Part shown: piece by piece, positions 31,051 to 46,500 of the stretch
Numbering within the stretch: the stretch's first letter is position 1
How the letters are laid out: every line of letters begins with the position of its first letter
Source of the DNA: Phoenix dactylifera
Taxonomy: Eukaryota > Streptophyta > Magnoliopsida > Arecales > Arecaceae
NCBI RefSeq assembly: GCF_009389715.1
Contig: NC_052402.1
Span: forward strand, 17,555,147 to 17,619,146
DNA: 64,000 nt
Direction: 5' to 3'
Notes under the pieces: generated by a model
Told to the model about the DNA's origin: nothing
Database searches by the model: none
Seen by the model: the letters and a program-made list of their open reading frames with translations, nothing else
Made by a program: the position numbers and the translations under genes

Positions 31051-34000
31051 TCACAAATGTTTTCCTAATTCAACCTTTCTCATAAGCCGGATTGTATTGT
31101 GCAGGATAGCATCCAGTATTCCAGCAACCTGAAAGCCAAAAGATCAATTTTTCATGTGTATTCAACCGTAGAAAACCCAAGAAATCATCTAGAGAGATCT
31201 AGTGCGAACCGTAAAAACGCCTCCAATGATAGCACAAACATTTGTAATGAAGTGTGAGAAGGACTTTGGAACTTCAGTTACCAAGACCTGAAATTCAAAA
31301 TAAAAATAAGCGCACAGGTTTTGAATTTGGTAAATGGGAATGCAAGTGTCAGATACCAACCTGCATAGGAGAGGGCTCAAAATGGAATTTGGCAACAGGA
31401 ATATGCAAACTGTGCACCAAACTACTGTGGGCCGTATACTCGTACTCCTCTAGCAATTTAAATTCCTGAGAAGATTTTCTTGATACTATCTCAGTCTTTA
31501 CTATTTGAAGGTAATGCTCAATCTGCAAATCCAAACAAAGGGTACATTTAGATCTCCTTGCCCAGCCTTTATTCCATAATAGGTGTGCTACATTTAGATC
31601 ACACCCGTTCGTCGCTATCTGACAGGTGATCATCAGCGGAAATATCAACCAGCGTAAACATATGGTAAATATTCACTTCCTGTCCAATCCCTCCTAAAAT
31701 AATCTATAGCTTGAAGTTCATGCTGCTAACGCTAAACAATGTATTGACTTCTGATATATGATGAAGCATCAAAATGTATAAAGGTAGCTGATCAACAAGA
31801 AAAATTTAAGTACTTAGAAATGGTTGGGAGACTTACAGTAACATTTGCAGTAACATCGGCATGATTAGTTATGTATGATCGACCTGTTAACCGATCATGG
31901 CTTCCACCAAGATATGGTGTTAGCCTCTTCAGTTCAGACACCATCCTTGGGGAGAGCTTCTTACCAAATGAAAATTGCGAAATGACATGCGACACGTTTA
32001 TTTGGGATGGATCAAAGGAGTGTGCTCCTGAGTGAGCTGAGATGACAAGGTTGCCCGGAACCTGCATAATCAGAAGGTAGAAAAAAATTATACACTACAT
32101 CAAAACCAACAAGTAAATCCATGGTCTATCAACTTCATTGCTGACATGTTCAGGCCAACACCAAATGCACTAAATCTGTAATGAAACAGATGGTGATACC
32201 AAGATAAACATAAACCAACAAACTTCAGCAAAGTACTTTGAGCTGGATTTAGTCATCTCATTTCATCGCTTGGTCATTCATCCAGGTCCTATTTTGGTAT
32301 TTGTCCTCTTCCAATATCCAGTGACCATAATCCAATTCCCTCTTCAGACAGGATCTGTTCAAGGGCATTTTACTCTAGGTTTGGAAATGCTAAAAGAATT
32401 GACAAATCATTTGGGCTACAGAGAACATTTATTAGTGCTTGGAAAGCATTGAAGACCAAAATCAAGATTTCCGTTACATGGAAAGGATACACTGGTTTGG
32501 AACAAGAGGATAGCAAAACATGATGGGACAGGACTTCAAAAATTTGGGAAGATGTATATAATACAAGTGCCAGCTTATAATATGGTGAGGAGCTGACAAG
32601 AAGGAAGAAGCACATTTGCTAGAAAACAAATGCTACCAATTATGTCAATCTAATGCAGCAAATATCATGAAGAGGCAGATGGCTAACATCATTCTAGCTT
32701 TTTATCTCATTAAATAAAACACATAACAAGTCATCATTTTGCTCTATCCACCAGACCTAACCCCCTTCTTCCTTGTTGTGGCATCTTTAATTCTAATAAC
32801 ACAATAAACAGAGACTGTTCATATTAGGTACTCCACCAATCTCATTCTTTATGCATTTAACATAATCCGATATCCTGCATTCCTGCTCTTGTTCGTGTTT
32901 ATATCTTTCATATTCTCTTTAATCTTGAGAAGGCAAAAAAAATATATATATATAATGCACCAGCTTAAGTACACCTAAGTCAAATGTACTTGGAAGAAAA
33001 TAATTAATTTAACCAGGAAGAATTTCTACAATTGCCAAATCATCACACTAGTCTTCCAGATAACAAATTAATTGTTATTCTTATCATTCCGAGAACAATT
33101 TTATTACAAAAATCAACAGTTGCATGACACCTGATGTCGATACATGACATTTTTGCACAGCACCTGTGCTGAGTTGCTGTTAATTTCAACAAAGAAAACA
33201 ACATCCTACCTAGATGAGAAAAGGTTTGATGGTTCTAGTCATATTTATTATAAACAACTAAGTTAAGAAGTATCACATTACGTCATTTACAGGTCACTCT
33301 GGCACACATTATATAATTATCATTTCTGAAATTATTTCCTGAACAGCCCATGGTACAAACTTAAAATGGCGAATGAATTTAGTGCAGAAACTTATTTTAC
33401 CTTTTTGACACGCACAAAACCTTCTATTCTACATCCACTAGTCAATGGTGCAGGCCGTTTTGCTGTATCAGTGGTTTGATTGGATTTATCCTCCAATGCC
33501 AGTTTATGGGACTCTCTTGGAACAGGTGCAACCAGAGATTCCATTGCCTAAAGTTGAGAACTCCAAACAAGCAGTTAAACAAGTATCAGGACTAGCCAAT
33601 AAAGTGAAAATGTATATACCTAACTGTGATGATAGACTTGTACACTGTAAAACATTGATATGCAATAACAGTAATGATGGATTACTGCACATCTAATTTA
33701 AATTCAAAAAATAAGCATACCGCAACTAAACTTTCCGTGTCTCGTTCTCCATAATAAGATTCATGGTCATGGTGTCCATGATTTTCCCTGTGGTAGATGG
33801 TACAGTAATGACAATTATTGAACTAAACAGCAACTAAGATATAACCAAGTGACTCTCAATATTATAAAAGTCTATTTTTGATAGCCCAGGAAACTGGAGA
33901 ACAGCAGAAATTAATAGAAAGCATTGACAAAAGCTAATTCAGCCTTGTAAAAATGCAGTGCTTGAAATTTTATAAACATGAATGACAGAATTAGAAATAA

Positions 34001-37000
34001 CTGAGGCAATTTTAAGCATATCAAAACTACTAAAGATAAAAACGAGTTTGCAGGCATTTTTACTTATGCAAGCTCACAGGACAAGTTGTGCATAATGTTA
34101 TGTGCTTACTCATTGCTTACTTGTTTCTCCCTCCATAAATGTATAACAGGATTTTTTTAATAATTATGCTGCACTAAATGAAGGCTTAAATAGAAGAGTA
34201 CTAGCACAATTGCTTCTAAAACCATAGATCTGGAAGCAGAGGTGAGGATGTTTAAGAAAGAAAAATATCATAGGCCAAAATTCCTCCATCTAAGGGATTA
34301 AAGTAGATGGTTGTTCTAAAGGAGGGTATTTGGACATGCTTAACACTGATAATTCAATGCATGAAGAAAACTAAATAATCTTCTCTTCCTGATACTTCTT
34401 TCATTGAACCCTTATTTTTTGGGAGAACTATGATGTGACTACTAACCAAACAGCAATAGGTTGGCATCTTCATTCTTTCTGAAGTCTGAACTTAAGGTGA
34501 CATTAAAAGTTATCCAAAGAGTACTTCTTACATTAAACCATTATTTATTTTCAGGAGAACTATGATGTGAATAATAATAAAACAGTAATAGGATATATTG
34601 GCATCTTCATTGTTTCCGAAGTCTGACTTATAATAGGTGACATTAAAGAGTTACAGAAGAGTTACTTGGAGAGCATGATGAGACTCACATATATAATGAA
34701 CTGCAATTCCTATTTAAAGGAGAATGCACGAGTAAAAAACATGTTATTAGATTAATAATCATCAAAAGAAATGGCCAGTTTTGCTTAATGTCCTGCTTAC
34801 TTAATATCACTCCCTCTGCGAAAAATGCGAATAGATGGGTAGCCCTGGACATGATGCCTGCACAGATTTCAAATGGCCAAATAATGCTCAATCTTCAACA
34901 AGCAAAATTACACAAACACAAAATTTATAAAGCAACTTTGAAAGAAACTGCAATAATAACTTGCCATTGCATGATCATGTTAAATGCTTGTGTACTTGCA
35001 ACTACACGACTTTATTCATACAAGATATAGAACAACTTCATTAATGAAAAAAATTCTCTTAATTCAGGAGATCAAATCAGTAATTCCAGAGTTCCATCTA
35101 CAATGGGATGAAAGTAGAAGATTTTTTAAAGAATCCTTTTCCGTAATTCTTATGATACTATTTCACAGTTTCTTTTTGAACTATTGTCCTCTCTTGCTAT
35201 TTGTCTTATTTCTTTTATTCTCTGCTCTTCTCCTCTTCTGTCTTCTAAAAATTTTCCTTTCCTCTTCCTCTGAATGTTCTAATTCACTTTTTTAAGGAAA
35301 AGAGCAGGGTAGTTAAACAACAATGAATAGATTAAATTTGTATTGAATATTTGCATTGGTATTGAATCGGATCTCAATAACTTCTTCAAAATGGGGTGGA
35401 CTTTTTTTTTTTGCATGTCCGTGTGTGGGTGGGTGCATACGAGAAACAGATCTCTATATGGAGATGGGTACATAAAAGAAACAGACCTCTATATGAAGAT
35501 TTGATTAAGAGAAGATGTTTCTAGACAATCACACTATGCAACATGAAGGACAATAAAATCAGATTATTCAAAATTGGTATGTCTCCTTTTTTTTAAAATT
35601 TTGTCCTGAATGTTTCAGCTTTTGTTCGAACAGCCTGATAATTGTTATTTCAATGTATGGTTAAACTTGTAAGCATATTTTTCTTAAGCACACTTTATGA
35701 TGGTTGTCAGTCTTTTATTGGCATAAAGTGCTATGTTTCTTATCCAAACATCGAAAAAAAGTGTCACTAGATCCAAGGGTGGGCCCAATTGTATGTCATA
35801 CAATGGATACCCCCTTCACAAGGATAGCAGCATGGGTCTATATCCTGTATCGGTCCTTGTCCATGACAATCAGCTTGTGTTAGCCTATACTTCTTCATAT
35901 CACCTTGATGCACAAGTCAGCATGGCATGGTACCCCATTGGACAAACATTGATAAAATTTATGCATCCACTAAATACAATGGAAATCAAACATAAAACAT
36001 TTCTAAAAATTATTAACTATGAAACAGTAAAAATGGGGAAACAAACTGTAAGTTCATACAAAAACATAAGTTCCTTGTCATGGTTAAGAATTTTGCCAGC
36101 CAATCATGCTAGTTTGTGGATTATATTGCATTCATTAGCAGTAGCATGTTTACATTGTATTTATCAGCAATAACGTGCGCATAATGGGAGAATAAATATA
36201 TGTTGTTCTCAAAAATGTATGCTTCCTATTAGAAAAGCTATAAGGATTGGTCTAATTACCTAAATGCCAAGGAATAGCTTTCCTAGCATTCTTATGGTGT
36301 ACCTCTTGCTATATCGCATATAATTCTTGCTGGTGCACATGAAGTATCAGTATGGTATCATCATGCTACAATATGGAAATTGTAGACTGCCAATCCCTTA
36401 TTAGCATGAGTATGGTATGTGATACTCTAACCTCTGTCAAGTGTTTAATCAACATATCAGCTCTATATCCAGGTGGAAAGGAGTTTCTAAGCCTTTTAGT
36501 ACATGAAAAAAAAAAAAGCCTTGTTCCATGAGGTAAATGCAAGCAATGGAATATAAGGCCTGCAGAAATTCTTTTCATGCAGGGTCCCTTAAGGCATCCC
36601 ACAGAACATGCGTTTCATTACTTCAAAAATATAGGAGAGGCATGACAGTATACCAGCAGATAAGCACAGTCACCAATGATGGTAAATCAACCATCTATGT
36701 GAACATAAGCTCTGCCAAACACCTTAGCTAGACGCAAACTTAAATCGTCAGCAACTCAAAAGCCTAGAGATCTCAAGAAAAATATTCTAAATAGGCTAGT
36801 TTATCAAAAGTAGAAGTGAAATGGATTTGACATAGCAAGGGCTTCAAATCAAAGATTGATCACCTTTCACTAGCTGCATTGCCGTGTGATTCTTTCGGAT
36901 CTTTCCTTGGTCATATCCTAGACTGAATGCGACATCCAGCTGTACAACATTTATTCTCTCTAGATTTACAAGCCTCTCTTTGCTGTGGTATGAGGCCAGT

Positions 37001-40000
37001 AAGTAGCCTCAACAATATTGTACCTTTTCACCAGTAATCTCCAATTTATGCACATTGTAAGAGCAACAAAATCATTTTGTTTGTATTAACCACAGTGATA
37101 TGGGGAAGAAGACCTCTAGTTAGGCATTAAGCATATCTGGTTTCTTGAGCAGGGTTAATGTTTCCAACAAAGTCAAACCTGTTAAAAGGAGTCCTGCTCA
37201 TATGCCATTTAATTGCCTTCTGTTCTCAGCTTTGCTAAATCTGAATTCCCTTACATTTTTCGCTATTAAAAGTGTGCTGACAACTTTTTAGGCAACTCAA
37301 GAACATGGAGAGAAAGTAAATGAGCATCATGAGTGGATATAGTCACCTGCCGCCATGACTTTGAAGCAGCTCGATGATTGTTTTTTGGCAGAGCAAGAAA
37401 TGAGGTACCGCATGCAGGCAGCATGCCAGCCTTGCAGTCGCACCAGATATACCATATTATGTGCTATTATGCCAGTGCTCATGCAAAAGCACCGCATCAT
37501 GCCAAGCACAGGCATGAAGCTGCTTTTGTCCCAGTGCTGCATGCCTGAAAAGCATTGGCAATCTAGCATTGCATGTATTATCCCACACCAACCATGCTGA
37601 CCAGCACTTCAATCTACAGGTCAGAATTGCATATTAAATCCTTATTTTAGGTGATTTCATTCCTCCTAATTTTATCTCCTACAATTCTAATCTCTCTCCT
37701 GCAAAGCATTTTCATTACATGGTGATCGCTAATGAGTGGCATGCCATTCGCAGTGTAAAATTTGTCAAGTTTTCAGCACTCAATGCTCCACACTGCTTCC
37801 GACATCAATTTTCAGACTAGAAACATAACATTAGCTTTAATTTTCCTGCATCTTGCATGAAGAGTTCCATTATTCCATATTCAAATCCAGATTAAATAAC
37901 AAGCTATTTGTGCAGAAGGGGAATGCTCTATATCTACTGAAATAGGCAGTTATCATTCAGACATGATCATATCCACAAGATGAGAGTTCAGGAACAATCT
38001 GGCAGAGGGAAAAAGATCTATAGAGAAATTGCTAAGAATATGGAAAGAAGTTCAATAACTAAAAATTAGGGAAAGAATTACCGCAAGTAAAGAATATAAG
38101 ATTGTTTGACAAGGTCTCAAATACTGTCGCAACGGTACCACCAGTACCATGCTATTTTGACGGAACAGCAGCATAGGTACCACCCTCAAGATGCCAAAAT
38201 CAGTTGGAACAGTACATTCCGAAAGTACCAGTCTGTACTAGCCAATACAGATGGTACTGTACCAACCATACCAGTCAATACTGGTTGCTTTTCGATTCTC
38301 TATATCTATGCCCCAACCATACTTATACCATACTGTACCAATGGAAAACCACTACAGGGGTCGGTAATAGAGTTTAAACCCATGATTCTTGAAATATTTA
38401 TATATTGATTCATTTGAAGGCAAGCCAATAGAGCTTGAGTCCAATAACTAGCGCACCTCCCAGCACATAAATAAGGAGAAGTTTCAAGTTCAAACTTGAA
38501 AGGTAGTATACCAATTTATTTCTCAAAAAAAGAGAAAAAAACATGAAAAAACAAGTGAGAAAGAAGCAAGAATAATAAGCAACAGCCCGGGGGAATACAA
38601 TAACAACGCCAGAATAACATTTTTATATTTATAATGCATGAACTGTTTCTGAAATTAGTCATCAAAAATTCACAAATGAAACATGAAATTCATCACTAAT
38701 TGATGATTCTAGATCATGAATAACAGAATAAGAATTTTAAAGAACCATTCAAACAAGAAATAACATCATGAATAATCCTAAATTTTTCCAATGTTTTAAC
38801 AATATGGGTAAAGTGGAAAACATAAGGACTGTGCAAGCAGAGTTTCCAATGTAAGAATGAATGTGTAACAATTAAACATACTCATCTCACATTATGGGCA
38901 TTAAATGTCAATAAGCACCTGTCTTGTCAGCGGGAGACTGATGACATTCAGTCAAGGACAAGGATATGCATCTAATATCACATTCCAACATGTGACACAT
39001 CCTCCAAAATATACGACAGGATACAGTAAAAACTATCCAATGCAGCACATCGAGACCCTACCATACGATATGGAAAGACTGAGTAAAATGCTTTAAATTT
39101 AAATTATATATATGGAGGCAATAATGGTTTGTTGAAATATGTTCGACTTCTCAAATGCATGGACCTCATAAGAAGAGACATCTAAAGGGCGCACACGGAG
39201 CCTTAACATCTGTATCCAGACATTAAGGTGTGTGACACATTCACATCAAGCAAGTTGAAGTTTCTAGGACAATTTCTTGACCTTTATCCAAACATATGCA
39301 CCCTTACAATTTAGAGCGGGATTGTCATACTCCTCGATCACATCTTTCAATGTATCCCAAGTTGTGATTGCACTCTTCTTTAGGAATCCAAAGGTCCATC
39401 ACTATCTTATTTATAACTTTTACATTATGAAACAAAACATAAAATTTTGATGCATTGCAACATGCTGGTACAAGGATTATGTCCGTTACAAGCAGCAGGG
39501 TCATCTAGACTTGATTTCAGACAAGAATACACAGTGTAATTTGTCTAGCTAATCCAAAGACAATGAAAACCTTAAGATTATCTCCAACTAAAATCTCTCC
39601 TAGGCGAAGAATCATATTTTGATCTTCATTATCAATTTAACAAAGGTTAAACATCAAGCAGGCTTCAAGTTTCGAGTTTAATTTCACTACTCCTGTTAAT
39701 TATGATAAGTACAATACAGCATTCCAGGTTGTCTTATTGCGAATCCGTCGGTTTCATATTTAAACAAAAAAAATGTAATGCTGATAAGCTTTATGGATGC
39801 ATGACTAGGTATATCTGTTGCAGGTAACAGCAGAAATAGCTCCTCCCAATCAGTATGAGTTTCTAGGCACTCAAAGCCCATGGCATACTTAAAAAATTAA
39901 AACACCCTAAGCTACAGATGTAAAACATAACCTACAGAGCTACTTATGCAAGGTAAATGGTAAAGAAGCTGCTGATCTCTCAATTTCTAATAAGAGAAAT

Positions 40001-43000
40001 AATATAAGATATACCTAAGGAATGGAGAATAAAGAACTGTATGCCAATGTAAACTGATATAAGAAAGAACTACAACATGCCAACTTTGCATTCAATGCAC
40101 ATGGATCTAGCATCACAATGAGTAAATACTGATATGGAAAATACCTCCTGCACAGTCCACCTTCTTCAGTACAATCAACCTTTCCCAAGAGAATTCGCCC
40201 ATCCATTTCAAGATCATATCTGGAGATAAATAAAAACAAAAGCTAAAGACAACTTTCTTCCCCAAGAACAGGTAAAGAATATTCAATTTAAACAAGTGGG
40301 GAACAGAAGAGGAGATTGCAGAATACCTTTCTCTCATTGTTTTAGCAGTCCTCTCCCATGATGGTTTCTAGAGCAAATTGTCAAATTTTAAAAACCCAAA
40401 ATTGAAAGTGAATACAACTCAAAATATTTATTCACAATGATGTTTTTCTTTGATAACTATCTTGCAGTAAATGTTGGTACTTCTGAGATTGTATAACGTA
40501 AGTATGAGCAATTAATCAGGAGTCTACTATTATAAGTAATTAACATATGAGCAACAATATAAGAACTCGTCAAGGACTTAACTCCTATTTACTTATCCTA
40601 TCGGAAATAGAATGAACAAGCTGCATAGAAACCCATGCATAGGAAAAGATAAGAGAAACAACTTCAAAAATGCAAATTAGCGCCAGCTTCTGGCTTTTTA
40701 TGGGGGATGAATAACTACCATAATTTCATTAACCACTATTGGAGGGCTTTAACTCAACTGGATGGTGCTTGTTCCCTGAATGTACCCAAGAGGATGGAAG
40801 AAGTTCGTGAAGAAAGTGCATCCCAACTTGTAAATATATATTTGCTTCTGACTTTGTAGAAGTAAAATCTTCCCATCTCCACACAGGATAGTGATACAGA
40901 TGGAAGTGTTCCATGCTTACAATACAAATATTGAGCCAGAATCTTCTACCTATAGTGCGACACCAGCTTCAAAAACTCTTTGCAATCATGAACATGTACC
41001 CCTTTCAAGGTTGTTACTGCCCCCCCCCCTTTCCTCTTTGAGAGCTTGCTCCTGGCTCCATCTCCCCTTCCCAATTCAGGTAACTAAGCAGTAGAGAAAT
41101 GAGGTAAACAGCCGGCCTTGTCTCATAGCACAACACCTAATTTTTGTACCATATGTAGGCCATAAAGTGCTACTAAACAATTGCAGGCAGCATTGTTAGG
41201 AACCAAATGAAATGATAAGCATGCAGGCATCTTTTCAAGCAATTGCATGGACAGCCTAGCTATGGGATCAAAACAGATACTTTATTTTGAAGAGATGTTT
41301 CGTGTTCTATTTCTTGATATGAGTTGCAAATCTGGCAAGTTACAAGAATTTTGAAGCTGATACCAGAACCAAGTGACCTACACTATACAGATCATCGAGT
41401 TGCTAGTGTTACCATTGTAGCCTGATGAAGGAAGAGATCAGAAAAAATGGCTCATACATGACATTCAGAAGATGCTAGTGTCTATATATCTGCCTCACTA
41501 CTAATTTATGATAAATAGCAGGATTTCACTACTGACAATAGGTAAGTAGCAAGCATGCCTTTCTCAATGTTAAAACACGTAACAACCCAAGACCTCACAT
41601 AAAAAGGCTAGTTGAAAGATACTATTTGGGTTCCTTGGTCCTGTATAAGTATCCAAGATCTATCTAGTGTATAGTCGATATGAAACTAAACACACGCCCA
41701 CACAGATCCTCACATACTCCCGCATTTAAGCTCTAGCATCCTCACCATGCTAAGGGTCCAAATCCATTCATATGCATAATCACCACATTCAATCACAAAT
41801 AAATGGATCTGTGCTGCAATATTCCTTTAGTCCACATAGGCTATGGACCGGATCTGCTTTGATACCACTTGTGACACCACAGGAACTCACTCAAAAAGGC
41901 TAGTTAGAAAGTGTTATTTGGGTTTCTTTGTCATATATAAGTATCCAAAATCTACCCAATGTATAGCTAATGTGGGACTAAACACATGCCCGCATGGGTC
42001 CTAACAAAACAATTTAATTTGCATTTGTAATCTATTTTTTAGTTTGAAACAAAGTAAAGAACTCATGATTCATACATAGATAGTCAAGTTGTAAGTATTA
42101 TAAAAAATTTTGGCGGTTTATGAACTATATGATCAAGGATTGGAGAGGTTAATTTGACTGCTCAGTAAGGTCAAGATAAAGATAGTTTATTTGTGACAAA
42201 ACTATCATGCACATGGGTCAGCCCATGGGCCACATTTTACCATGTTGAAGTTGGGTCATCAGGCCAGTCCAAATGAAAATTTGGGATATCCTTGGACCAG
42301 ACTTAGATGTTTAAATAACTGGCCTAATATCTTCCAACTAGTAGATCATAAAGTGATTCAAAAAACACTAAAATGTTATTCGACCAAGATATATCAAACT
42401 ATGCATTATATTAACTTAAGGAAAATGATGAGTTTTTTGCAATTTTTTATTGAAGATCAAGCAATAAACCACATAAAAACTGCACAGGGACTCACTTATT
42501 CATACATATGAATCTCCTCAAAAACTTGCTCTCACCATCATTCATGATCTCACAAAGTTGGCCAAATCAATTGTTATTAACAATTAAACCCCGTAAAAGA
42601 CAGCATGGTCAGATTGCCATTATGGATATAATACCAACGTTCGAGTCAGCTGAATCAGAAGTGAACAGGGTTTTAACAGACATGCTTGAGAATTCCAAAT
42701 ATTTATGGTCCAGGCTTGGTCACATCTACCATCTTGCACACTACTTGGGTAGTAACTATTGGGATGGTCCTAGATAAGCTCTGGTCCAGCTTAAATCCAA
42801 AGCATTGTCAGGCCACTGAAGAATTTGTTCCTTGTTAAAAATGAAGCTACCATCACAATGCTGTCATTTACATTCCCCACGATAGTGTAGCATAAAGGTA
42901 TATCCTGACATTTAAACCTAACATATGTACTGCAACACTAAAAATGCAAAAATTACCAGGCGATTGCTCCAATAACACCAAGGTGCATAAAAATTGACAA

Positions 43001-43481
43001 CCAAAACAGGATACCTGTAAAAGAGATGCTTAAAGTCAGCTATAAGGAGATCACTCATGAAATACAGTAATCAATTGTAAAATGACTATGCTCCTGTGAT
43101 GCTTACTAGATGAAATGTTGTACTGCACGAATATTTTTCATATTGTAGGCTCAATAAAGTATCAAAATAGAACATAGAGAAAAACAATTTAGATGGTGCA
43201 CTAATTCAGTTTACAAATTCAACTGTATATCGCTCAGAGAGCAGAAGTTTCAAGATTTATGAAATGCATTAACCTAATAGCAAAGACAGAATCCTTTATA
43301 TAAGGTACGCCGTACCGGCCCAAACCGGATGGTATGAAGCATACTATATCGTACCGATTCAATACCGGTACCCGATACAGGTAGCGTACCGGTACTCCGT
43401 ATACCAAAAAAACTCCGTACCAATATTGTGCTAGTGTGGCACCGGTATAGAGTCCGATATTGAGACAACGAACCTTGTCTT

Positions 43482-43544
<63 letters not shown>

Positions 43545-46500
43545 AGTACATGTATTATCTATTCATGTACTTATATATTCATATATGAATGTAAGAGAGG
43601 AAAATAGTTAAACTAGAACCATGCTACTGCAATTAGAGCTTGAATACTCATAATGCAAAGCAACATTTTTCTAATTAATTGAACATCTTCCACTATTAAT
43701 AATAATTGGCAACATCCAGAATGCCACAAAGCAAAAGGGCAATATTGTTTAAGGTTTCTTACCTATGAAATTAGTGGGCACGAAATGGACAGTTTGGTAA
43801 GGCTAGTGTATCAAAACATATGGTGCGCCATACAAATTAACAATCCATATCATGGATCTTGACATAGACATCTCAGAAGAAAAGCCATAAAAACTAAAAC
43901 AAAGTAGGCTTGGATGTTTTTTAGCCATAAATCGAATCAAATTAGTGTATCTCATCTCCAAATGACAACCTGATGCATTAGTTAGAATTCTCCAAAATAT
44001 TTGGCTTTTATAGTTAAGCACAAGAACTTTGTGATTATGTTTTGATATGGAATTTCAAATTGAATGGATCATCAATGATTTAATCAAATTTTATCAATTT
44101 CTCTCCGCACATATAGATATAAATAGAATGTGTTGGCATACGCTCATGCATGTTTTTTGAGTGTATGTTTATTCTGAGGTGAAGTTTCAAACATCAAAGT
44201 ATAGAGGCATATTGTCAAGATGTCAGCATGGTAAGTGTCATACTGCATATCATATCAGCACATTGTACCAGCCGACGCAGCTTGAATCGGCCCACCAACT
44301 ACTGGTATGGCCCAGGTTACGCACAAATATGGTAAATGTATTAATTTAAATGCATTAATGATCCTCTTCAGTGGGTGTTGAAGCTTTTCTATCGCCATTC
44401 TTTTCTCTTTTTTTGTTAGGTGACCTCACATGACTCATTACAAAGAATACGTTGAACAACTATATTTGTGCATTCACAATTTAAGTATACGAAGTTCACA
44501 TCGAATCAGTGAACTAATTTATAATACTGAAGATTGTGAAGACAGAATTATACTACTAGCACTGCTTTGACAAACGAACAAAGAATACATGGAACATATT
44601 ATTGAACAAGGACCATGTTTTTGACCATGTTCTATAGCCTCTGACAATTTTCAAGCAATCCCAGCTCCAAAGGCACAAATCATCATTGCAAGGATCTCTC
44701 CACTGCCTCCCTGCAATTCCCACCTTTAAATTATGGAAAAAGTTTAAAAAAAAAAAAGCTTTAGAGGGAATCTTGTTCGATATTAAACAAGACTGAGCAG
44801 TCCGGGCTTGATATGGCACAAACCAGGCTGTTTGGGCTTCTTTCGCCAAAATAGAGGCATGCACAGCCCCTGTGTATCAGCACCCAGCCAGCAAGGAGCT
44901 GGTATTGCCAGTATTCTAAACCATGATTTGAAGGTAAAATATCATATGACTTTTTAACCAAGATTTGAATCAATAAGGCTTAGTTGTGGTTGCATGCTGA
45001 TTTAATGCATCACATAATCATTAGTCTAGGAACATTTAAAATATGGATAACAAGAACTCATGACTAGAAAGATTTGGTAATCAACTCGTAAGGTGAAAGG
45101 GCATGCTATTCTTTATTAAGCCAACATCATGATTTTGAGACAAAATCACCCAACCTTCTCGTGCACTACTTGTCAACATGTCAATGTTTAAGGCTTCTTG
45201 AAAAGTTTATTCTAGAAAGAATAATGAGGGACTCTATATGTCCTACTAAGGTTTTCTATAGCAACCTGTACTGCTCAATATCAGGTGCACCATGCTGACT
45301 TTTTTTCACCAGTATGAAATGAGGTCTTGAGACGATACTCCATTCACACATGATAAAACTGCGGTCTTGCCTCCAGCATGTGCCAACGTAGGAGTATACC
45401 TTACCAACCCACTTACCAGACAAGGTCCATTACCGAGACTGAATACCTGTATAACTGAGCTCAAACCTTACCTTTAACTACCACAAATAGAACATCTCCA
45501 CAAACACTTTCGCAAAAGAATAACTAGCTTTTTCAGTCAGCAATTCAGACATTCATATGGAAATTAAATTTATGCAATTCTGACTAAATGCATAAAGAGA
45601 GATATTTTCTAGTCTAACCACAATTGGTTGACAACATGGATTCAAAAACTGCTAGAACGGAAAGGTACAACCAGTACTGTTCCATTCTGGTGTGAAACTG
45701 GCATCGGCATGAGTGCTGGGACGCTGAAACCCTGTTTTCCAGGGCGTGCAGATGGTACCATATCGGTATGTACCAGCAGTTTTTTATTTTTTTGACATTG
45801 TCAGTTTTGGTACATACCATTGATACTGGTATACCGAAACTGTTCTGTTCTGATGGAAAAACAATATTGTGCTGGTATTTAAAACCTTGGTTGACAATAT
45901 TATTGCATAGACACCAGCTTGCATTGTGTAGATGACCTACTAATAACACCACAGCATTAACTGCATTCGTGACAGATTCAGATGCTAACTAGCAAATGCA
46001 AAATCCTACTGATGGATTTGGCATTCAAAAGCAAGGATTATAAGAATGTCACTAAGACACAATAAAGAACTACAATGCCCCAAATAAACTATGATACCAC
46101 AGGAACCACAGAAGAGAAAAAACTGCCTACTTACTGATGTGCAAATTTCTCAAAATTGTCGGCAGTTAAAGAAATTGAACCGTCACCATATTCTTCTTCA
46201 GTATCATCTCCATGTCTATTTACTTTCGGGATAGGTCCCGGGTGGAATTCGGATCCTGTTGGTATTAAATTGGGATCTATTGAAAATTTGCGAACAGTTT
46301 TTGTAATATTCAACCTGTTCTGCAAATTATTGAATGTGAACTCAAGTTAATACTTAAACTATAAGAAAGGATAGCCTATATAGAAGTTATCAGCATTCAA
46401 TTTTGGTAACAAAAATAAATAACTGTTCAGACAAAACCATTTTACACTTGAAACTCTTGAAAGAACAAAGTGCAGATATTTACTTTAAAAGATAAAAAGC

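Noticed and set aside
42242..42777. Two adjacent 89-codon plus-strand frames in a PDIL5-4 intron
   Set aside because: They lie antisense in an intron beside the TRIM, have no domain and show no coding bias.
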